A stretch of DNA of 64,000 nucleotides, taken from the NCBI GenBank assembly GCA_008828725.1, contig MEHQ01002443.1, positions 124,001 through 188,000 of the forward strand. Direction: 5' to 3'. The notes under the pieces are model-generated. The model was not told the origin of the DNA and made no database searches. It saw only the letters and a program-made list of their open reading frames with translations. The position numbers were made by a program, and so were the translations under genes. Shown here in pieces: positions 56,356 through 64,000 of this stretch (position 1 is the stretch's first letter; each line of letters starts with the position of its first letter). Source of the stretch: Saccharina japonica. Taxonomy: Eukaryota > Sar > Phaeophyceae > Laminariales > Laminariaceae.

Positions 56356-56499
56356 TTGGCGTCGTCGGCAGGCCTTGCCGTTCAGAGGTGTGGGAGTGGG
56401 TTTTGAGGAGCCGCATCTTCGACTCATGTTTTAGTTCGTGGAATCGGGGTTTCCACGAATTTCTCATATTTCTGCATATACGGCTCATCAGGGTGGGCT

Positions 56500-56790
56500 A
56501 GTGTTATGGTACTGCTGACATGATGTGGAAACGTTTGGTAAATACATGGTATCAGGTATAAGAATCGTATTGGTAGTACTTGGAAGGCGGTATCTTAGGT
56601 GGGAACCAGGGATGGTTCCCGATGGCTTTGTGCCATCTCGTCTTCTCAGTCGTTCATCACGCGAAAACGGAATAAACCTGCTCTTCTTCTATCTCTACGC
56701 AAACAACACACGTGAGTACCAACGAGTACCCGTTATATAGGCTGACCTGGCTAGGGATACCCTGTCCTCTTATACCTAGCATCACTACAC
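56500..56790. repeat. 291-bp direct duplication, copy 2
   Basis: Second copy of 56065-56355. The 144 bp between the copies is not duplicated. Confidence 0.92.
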
Positions 56791-58391
56791 AAGTTAGAGT
56801 ATTTAACGGCGACCCATCCCTTTTGCATTCATATATAGTATTATGTAAAACCAATACGAGGCATCCGCTACCTATTCTGATAAAATATACTCATCACGTA
56901 AACACGTTAATTATTAGACATATATATATAAAACTCTATATCGTGATATATTTGGACTCTTTACACATAAAACATATCGACATTTCCGGAGTCGTCTTTC
57001 GCGCGGTATAAAACTGAAAGTGGCGTATTCTTCCAGCTACAGATCGGGTATAAATCTCAACTGAAAAAAAATAAAAAAAACTCATCTGCGGGCCGTACGT
57101 ATGTGATGTTTATGACAGCCCCGCCGAGATCGAACACGGAACACGACACAGTACGCAGCACACACAGCCAAGGTCACACGGCACACAGTCCGGGCAAGAG
57201 ACCGTGGCTGCAGCTGCTTCTCTCGTTAGACTGCCGTACAACAGCAACTGTGTACTCTATTAATTTGGTCGTCATCGCAGAGTGCGCAGGAGGGCTGGAG
57301 GAAAAGAGCTCGACGGTACAGATGGGGCACTAAGGAGGACAGTAGCCGAGAAACATAATAAGTACTTACGGCGGCGGCGGCGGCGCGGACGCAGCCCGAC
57401 GAGGGGAATATTCGAAGTGATTTGAGTCTTTCGTATATACGCGCCAAAACAGCAGACAATGTACTTGGAAATAGTATACAGTTGGTTTCACAGGAGTCAG
57501 ATAATTAACAAAAATAACAACAAAAAAACATACCTGGTCGTACTACTGCTGTAGCTCAACAGGAGTAACTATACTCGTAGACAGCGCCTACCGCACACCG
57601 TATATATACCCTGCGAAGTGGCCGTCGCAATTTACGCAGGAGGACCAGAGCGACGGGTTGCCGGCACAGATGGAGCACTCAGGACAGCCACACAGCACCA
57701 GTATTTACAGCGGCGGCGGCAGACCGAGGAGGGAAATATTCAAAAGGACCGAGTGTTTGGTATATCTACAGCTGGAAGCCAAAACCGCAGCAGACAAACT
57801 ACTTGAAAACATATTTTACAAGAGGCAGGCTGCAGGAGGAGTGAAAACATCAACGAAAATTATAGCTCGGCCGCCTGCCCTGTCTTCGCAAAAAGCTCGC
57901 GGTCGCTGCTGTTACCGCTGTCCATGTTGCCGGGCTGGAGGTACAGAGCAGTGGACTACCGCAGGCACGCACGATGTGTTTGCTAGCTCTAGACGCTCAG
58001 CTCGTGCGCCCATTTTTCTGATTGCGGAAAACCGCAGGCACGCACGATAGGTGTGCAAGATCCGAAGCTACGCTCGTGTGCCCATTTTTATGATCGCCGT
58101 TCACCCACGGTCCAACTTTTGCTCAAATAATTCCACGAATTCCAGCTCTTTGCTCAAGATACAGAATAATAAAAATCGACTTGGTGGCTTTTCCCACCAA
58201 CCCGATTTATGGCGATAATATCGCCCTATCTGCCTACGGTATAAAACTGGATATGCCGATACTTCATTCAAAAACTTCGTATATATATGTCGATATTTTA
58301 TCAGTTTTATATATGTCTATTGGACTGTCGAAACAAGACGTACACGATCAACCCTGCGAAACACGCGAAATATTCAATATTCTGGGTTCAG
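56791..58391. other. No confident gene; 73-bp tandem duplication
   Basis: At 57957-58103 two ~73-bp copies follow each other (ACCGCAGGCACGCACGAT...GCCCATTTTT). GCGGCG-rich words occur near 57370 and 57710. The plus frame 57658-58050 crosses the duplication and has no domain. Confidence 0.45.
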
Positions 58392-59100
58392 GTACGAGCT
58401 GGGCCAGCCAAAAAAATGTTTTTAAAGCAGATTGGCCATGCCCCGACCAATTTAACGAATTTGGACCTGGAATTTGGACACAGCGTAGATCATGTACTAA
58501 TCAACACACTTGCCGCCTGCCCTTTTTTTTTTTTTTTCCCTCGAGAGAGATACGACGATCCAAAAATCGAAAAAAATGCAAAAGCGATAAAAACTACTTG
58601 AAAAAAAAAAAATCAAAAAGGGCAGGCGGCAGGTATTTTTGCACGCACGGTTCAAAGACGTGGTTAAAATTTCAGAGTAAAACTCTCGAAATTGGTCGGG
58701 GCATGACGGAAATACCATTTTTTCCGTAATTACTTGACTTATATATGGAATCGAGATTTGGTCATATCTCTTGATGGGTGGCGAATTGGGCAACGAGACT
58801 TACATCGATCTTCTCCTTGTGTCTTCAGCATTGTCCCCACCAAATTTCATGTTGATCGAAAATGACATTTTTTATACGAAATTAGAATGAAAAAAATGTT
58901 GTTTTCGAGTTTTCGCGGATATCTCGGCGATATCGAGTCGAGAAAAAAATATGTATATAATTTTCAAGATGCAAAAAAAAATTGCACAAGCACTGGTATG
59001 TCAGGGTTGGCGCTTCAAAATGTTGTAGCCTAATTCGCAGTGGTTCACGAGATACTACTTTAGGAAGCTTTGTAAGTTTCTTGGCTGGCCCAGCTCGTAC
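58392..59100. repeat. Nested inverted repeats (three levels)
   Basis: The outer arms GTACGAGCTGGGCCAGCCAA (58392-58411) and their exact inverse (59081-59100) enclose a second pair, CATGCCCCGACCAATTT (58437-58453) and its inverse (58689-58705). These enclose a third, TGCCGCCTGCCC (58511-58522) and its inverse (58620-58631), each inner arm bordered by T/A runs. Between middle and inner arms the two strands remain weakly similar. No target duplication is evident. Probably a foldback transposon. Confidence 0.75.
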
Positions 59101-59199
59101 GTCTGATTAATAAGTTTCATAAATATATATATATATTTTTTTTAATATACGTATATACGTATGTGGATGCAATGCTTGCACAGATATGCTCCCAGCATA

Positions 59200-59425
59200 T
59201 TCATGCTCCGAGTATACTCGGGGTAAGGATGATATTTTGTACTCCGAGGACGGAGAGTACTACGAATACAGCAGTACTGGCGGCCAAAATACTGCGAGTA
59301 CTGGGTGTATGAGCAGTTCGGAAGGCCCAAATACTGCGACTACTGTGAGTATGGGCAGTATTGAGCCCGCGTTATACTCAGTGTACCCGCAGTACAAACA
59401 TCCGGAATACTTGGAGATCTAAGAG
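59200..59425. repeat. ACTCCGAGTA/TACTGCGAGTACT mosaic, block 1
   Basis: Irregular repetition of CTCCGAGTA, GAGTACT, AAATACTGCGA and GCAGTA words. It is related to the blocks at 62880-63505 (shared phrase TACTGGCGGCC). Confidence 0.65.
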
Positions 59426-62400
59426 TGACAATCAGGGGAGTATTGCACCGTATATACTGCGACTACTACGATATACGCAAGCAAATACTCCCGACTTAGT
59501 GGCAGTAATCTCAGTACTCCAGTTGCCCCCGTCGAAATGGTTTGGCTTCAACTTCCACTGGTGGGGACCAGGGTTCGAATTAGTGCTCCAGCAACATGTG
59601 CGCGTAGCGCACATCGGGCATATTTGGATGTGAGAGTATAGCGCACACCGAGCCGGAGGCAAGATGCGCTACCCGGGAGGCCCCCCGGAGGCGAAAATTT
59701 TGGACGTATGTGCGTAAATGTACTCAAACTGTGCGCCTCATTCGCTCGTCTTGCAAATAACGCACAGACAAGCATAGACAGAACCTGCTCCACATAATAA
59801 CTGCAATGGATGTCAGCGTGCAGGTCAACTCTGAGGAATCATCAACATTTATTTTGAAATCAATTTATTTGCCCCCTTATCACCGCAATTTCCACTACGA
59901 GCACCCTGCAAACTCGCCTTCGCCATCTCACATGATATACAACAGGTATACAACTGCTATACAACGCTATCATCCCACCCAAAACGAAATATATTTCTCG
60001 TTCGTTCCAGTGTTTATTTCTTGCGCCTTGCAAGGGCATCGTAAAAAAAAACGGCCGCTCCACGAAGGATGTCGAGCCGCTTTGTCAGGTCAACGCCTTG
60101 TTTCCAGTTAGTGGTCACCAATGTAATTACTACAAGTAGGCTCCGCCGTCGTCGTTGCTGCCGCGTAGAAGTCACCTTGGAGAGGTCCCGGAGCGATGGC
60201 CCCTTGTAGCTGTCGTCACGGCCGACGTAGCCGAGCAAGGTTCTTCGTGTAATTTACATAGGAGATGCTACCGCTGCTGCACAGCGGGTCTACTATAGTT
60301 CTGGCACCGTGAGGGGTTTATCGAGCCTCACCTCAGTCGGGCTCTAAGGGTGGAGGAACATCGAGTCAGCTTGAGGGGAGAGGTCAACGTTCAGCGGACG
60401 ACTAACTAACGCCCTTAGATCCGGTCTGGCCGGATCTTTGGTGCTTGACTTTGTGGTGTATCCTTCTATGCATGCGTATTCTAAGATCTACGATAGATAC
60501 GTCTAACCCTGACCGTCACACGTATATCTATCTATTATATATAGTTCGTCTGATGCCCAAAAAACAATACTTTAATCAAGTGATCTTTGATGCCCACTTT
60601 ATCATAGCAATTTAGAGTAGCGCTGATGAAAAAAAAAAAAAATCGTACAGCAGTTCGCTTTGATGCCCAATTAATTCCCAAATCAACCACAAATAGAACA
60701 TATATTCTGCATGCGACGATTGACCTTCGATATCGACATAGACTCAGTCCACGACTAACGACCTTCGTACCAGGCAAGGCCAGCAAGTGTACATAGCGGC
60801 CTCGAAGGTATCATCACGATTCGTAGTCTAGGGGGCGAGCGGTTGCTTGCGGCGTCCGACGGTCTTCGTCGAAAAACCTTAAAACACTCGTTCTTGCGAT
60901 CGGATAGAGTTTTCGTGTTCTGCTTTGAACTCAGCTGCCAACTGTGTTTTCGTCAGATGCCTGCTCTGCGCCCTCCGCATATCATCGACCGAGGCGTGAG
61001 AACTGTGGCACTACGCTCGTAGGGTGGATCGTTGGTCCTCACCAGCGCGATGCGTTCAGAGTTTATGACGCAGTCGTTGGGTTTGTCGATCGATATGTCA
61101 AAATGTCAAACTTGAAAAAATGGCTATTTTTTTTTGTATAATGAACGTACGTACGCTGTATAAAAAGTGAGTATCCCGTTCGTCGTACGAAGTACTTGAA
61201 CGTATGTTGCGAGTATGTATTATGTGTTCTGTTCTGGTAACCTGGTATGAACGAACCTGCGATCAACTTACGCATCCCGTCGTACATGGCCGTACTTCGT
61301 TATAATACAAGTATGGAATACGGGCCGCTCCAGGTTCACAGCTTGAGCCTGTGCGCACTTCCCTTCTTGTCTGTGTACGCGTCGAAGAGACGCCAGGTTG
61401 TTGATCACACGAGATCTGGTTTGCGACGAATAGATACGGAGATCTTATGAAGGGTGAAATTGGTGATTAACTTGCTATGGGAGGTCGCTTACGGTGATCT
61501 CCGACAGATGTTACCGGCGCTTCCGACAAGCATGTATGTATGTTGCAGGTATATATATCATATGTACCGAGTATACGAGTTCATAAGAACACTTCCTCTC
61601 GCTACCAACTTGGTGATCGGTACTTCGTATAAGTGGCATGATGATGATGTATCATAGTAAGTGTTGGTTGACGTACAGTTAGTATATGTAGTTGTTGTTT
61701 GGTATCACGACCGGCTCTCCAAGAAGGTTAAAAATTCGTACGAGTATGTATGTGCAGGTCACATCACGGTGATATATGAGTAGCGTAAGACAGCACACAG
61801 GCACTTCTCTCGTACACTGGCGACGTTGACTAGTTCACCCAGCCAGGCCACAGTCGTTTGAGCAAGATCGTTTATTATTTACCCAGGGATGTGTTTCATT
61901 GCACGGGATTAGTACTCTCGTATCGTTGGGCCTATATTCTAGACTTCGAAATTACCGCCGACATTGTAATATTGACAACCGAGGTATAGGTTTGCCCCTA
62001 CCACGCTTGTGCTAAGAGCTGTCACGTTGTTATTACTTCTCTTTAATTTCGCGGGCAGTTATCAGTGTTGACAGTCTTGTGTTTATATGTTCGTTATTGT
62101 TTCTTGGCTTTCTCCTTGTCTTCTCAGCGTATTATATCTATAGATTTTCAAATGCCATGCCAAAGAATGCTGGCCTAACGTACTTCACACTCGAGTATAC
62201 TCCGCGAGTTATCGGAGTTACATTTCGTACGTCCGAGTCATTATTATCATCATCTTTGCCATCCGACAATGTATGTGCAGCATGACCTTCAGCGTTGACC
62301 ACTCATAACATTCCCGAAAGCAGAAAACCACGGAAACAAAGGAAACCTATGCGCAAAGTCTAACTGTTTGGCAGCTCTTGTATCTTTGGTTGTGTTTATG

Positions 62401-62789
62401 TCCCCATCATTTCTATTCTCTTCACCATTATTTGTACTCCTATTAAACTTCGCCGTCAATTTGTTTCCTATGTATTCCTATTATATTTATTTCGACCCTC
62501 TATCATCTCCATTTCTACTTGCTTCAATCTGGCCCTACCGCCGTGGGGGCGGGAGGGCCACTTATTCCCTAGTATATGTATATATATCGTAGATACGTAT
62601 ATAGATACCAGGTTGAAACCACAAACGCGTGTTCCTCTGCATTTGCGACCGTTTCAAGCCTTGTTTCATCCACGGACATACAAAACCGTCATAAATTTGA
62701 ACTCAGTCCCCTAATAAAAGAAAGCCACAAACAAATTCGGCAGGAAATTGTCGAATAAATCACAAGAAAAAGGCCATAAAACAATTCGC
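59426..62789. other. No confident gene
   Basis: No coding homology was seen. A short hairpin GATCCGG...CCGGATC lies at 60419-60437. A minus frame at 60014-60238 (QGVDLTKRLDILRG) is unidentified. One isolated CTCGAGTATACTCCGCGAG word lies at 62191. Confidence 0.4.
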
Positions 62790-63085
62790 CTCCGAGGTAA
62801 TGGGGGCATCTGTGAATTTTGAAATGCTATAAACGCCAGTCACATGCTCCCAGAGCCAGGGAAGAATGACGGCCGAGTCTATAAAATTATGCAAAGATGG
62901 CCCTAATGTACTTCACACTCCGAGAGTACTCCGAGTATCGAGTACATTTCATACTCCGAATACTTGAAGTATTAGAGTACTGGCGGCCTGAATACTCGGA
63001 GTACTTGGAGTATGAGCAGTACTGAAGCCCCAAATACTCGGAGTACAAGAATTACCCGCAGTATCGGACCCCGAATTACTCCAAG
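62790..63085. repeat. ACTCCGAGTA mosaic, duplicated unit copy 1
   Basis: It starts CTCCGAGGTAATGGG and contains CTATAAACGCCAGTCACAT, then dense ACTCCGAGTA words and TACTGGCGGCCTGAATACT. It is duplicated 427 bp further on (63217-63508). Confidence 0.85.
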
Positions 63086-63216
63086 TACAATCAGTTTCGA
63101 GAGTGTTCATACCCGAAATACTCCGAGTACGAACAGTATCCCGGAGTATCGAACCTCGAAATACTCCGAGTACACGAAGTACCTGAAGTATTATATCTCG
63201 AATACTTTTTACTTTA
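63086..63216. repeat. Interval of ACTCCGAGTAC words between the copies
   Basis: The same words (GAAATACTCCGAGTAC three times) continue without forming a third full copy. Confidence 0.7.
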
Positions 63217-63508
63217 CTCCGAGGTAATGGGAGTATCTGTGAATTTTTAAATGCTATAAACGCCAGTCACATACTCCCAGAACCTGGGAGGAATGACGGC
63301 CGAGTCTTTCAAATGATGCAAATATGTTCCTAGCGTATTTCACACTCCGAGTATACTCCGAGTATCGAGTACATTTCGTACTCCGAGTACTTAAGAGTAT
63401 TAGAGTACTGGCGGCCTGAATACTCGGATTACTTGGAGTATAAGCAGTACGGAAGCCCCAAATACTCGGAGGACAAGAGTACCCGCAGTATCGGACCCCG
63501 AAATACTC
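63217..63508. repeat. ACTCCGAGTA mosaic, duplicated unit copy 2
   Basis: Direct copy of 62790-63085 with scattered substitutions. It ends at the junction with a LINE fragment. Confidence 0.85.
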
Positions 63509-63868
63509 TCGCATTGTGCCTACTTGAGAGCCTTGGCGTACGACATGAGATGGTCGGTGCGTTGTCGGCGCTGGAAACCAATGAGCCGTAGGAGGAATTT
63601 GTGGTGTGCCGTTCGGAGCTCAGCGAAGTGCTCCTGGCCAAGGGTCCACGTCACACACCCGTACAGCAGTGTCTCCATCACCTCGGCCTTTAGCATGCGC
63701 ACCTTTAGAGTGAACGGGGCATCCTCCATATCGTACAGCTCCCGCTTGAACCGATTGCAGCATGCCCATGCGAGTCGGATGCGTCGTTTGATCTCTGGCA
63801 TAATGTACGCGCTTGCGACGATGTACCGGTTATACTCGAGTGTACTAAATTATGGCAAATCGATGATT
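63506..63868 (-). pseudogene. LINE reverse transcriptase C-terminal fragment
   Basis: The minus strand reads LEYNRYIVASAYIMPEIKRRI, then RLAWACCNRFKRELYDM...LKVRMLKAEVMETLLYGCVTWTL...LRTAHHKFLLRLIGFQRRQRTDHLMSYAKAL. The PEIKRRI-RLAW, ETLLYGCVTWTL and HH-FLLRLIG words are characteristic of the region just C-terminal to the RT domain in non-LTR retrotransposons. After SYAKALK there is a premature stop (complement of 63520-63522). The frame then continues AQCESI before running into the ACTCCGAGTA repeat. It is truncated at both ends, with no RT catalytic core. It is a different LINE from the one at 39.9 kb. Confidence 0.8.
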
Positions 63869-64000
63869 TAGACTCCAGCCAACAGGCGGATTGCTATGGT
63901 GTGAAAAAAATAAGTGCAGAGAGCGTGAGTTTGTTAAATTCGACGGGGGGGGGGTCGACGAGGGGAGAAAGTGTTGAAACATCCCCCCGCGGTGAGAATG
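63869..64000. other. Window end, no feature
   Basis: A G run near 63944-63952. Nothing else can be supported. Confidence 0.4.

Noticed and set aside
60014..60540. Possible 3' end of an LTR retrotransposon
   Set aside because: A short unidentified minus frame and a purine-rich stretch were considered, but no paired LTRs, integrase, RNase H or protease motif could be found.

Overview
The window looks like a gene-poor, repeat-dense stretch of a eukaryotic nuclear genome. The best clue to the lineage is the one convincing protein-coding gene, an ankyrin-repeat protein built from short CPWD...GHLxxLQWARANG units. Such proteins are abundant in stramenopiles, notably brown algae, so I favour a photosynthetic stramenopile (brown-alga-like). 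This is an inference from one gene family. Spliceosomal introns are supported at two places: inside a Helitron Rep fragment (strong) and at the 5' end of the ankyrin gene (moderate). Helitron, LINE and tRNA-derived repeat remnants also point to a nuclear chromosome. There are no rRNA genes, no intact tRNA genes and no bacterial-style operons.

Layout. 0.6-4.25 kb: a decayed DNA transposon with TA-flanked CAGTG-like inverted termini, containing a small foldback element. 5.0-7.4 kb: the ankyrin gene. 10.18-11.39 kb: a second DNA transposon of the same general kind; both carry a minus-strand ORF ending in the same PPSY-ELS-HF domain. 11.79-13.02 kb: five near-identical tandem 246-bp units. 13.5-14.2 kb: DNA crowded with CTTCC/GGAAG half-sites. 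16.0-17.1 kb: a broken Helitron Rep (HUH) gene with a recognisable 153-bp intron. 17.2-22.1 kb: 10-bp and 9-bp minisatellites. 23.3-23.8 kb: an inverted/direct cluster of a repeat with a tRNA-like pol III head. 24.0-25.75 kb: a segmental duplication. 28.0-30.1 kb: two arrays of one ~44-bp minisatellite separated by a triplet of tRNA-like repeats. 31.0-31.7 and 33.2-34.6 kb: two more motif mosaics (GGAAGT and GGGCC). 39.9-40.8 kb: a LINE 3' half, with 3'-end copies at 53.9 and 54.9 kb. 43.8-47.3 kb: a recurrent ACCCGGAACTTCTGTG repeat interrupted by two palindromic foldback transposons, each with an imperfect 9-bp target duplication. 49.2 kb: an 85-bp inverted repeat centred on an N. 56.1-59.1 kb: a 291-bp direct duplication and nested inverted repeats. 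59.2-63.5 kb: ACTCCGAGTA mosaics ending at a second LINE fragment.

No set of genes here works together as a pathway. The functional content is essentially one protein gene plus the debris of at least five transposon types. The unusual features are structural: several unrelated mosaics of short palindromic words, and a roughly 9-bp word (TACCAGGTA / TACCTGGTA) that recurs far more often than chance across the window. Small hypothetical ORFs are listed only where something visible supports them, with low confidence.
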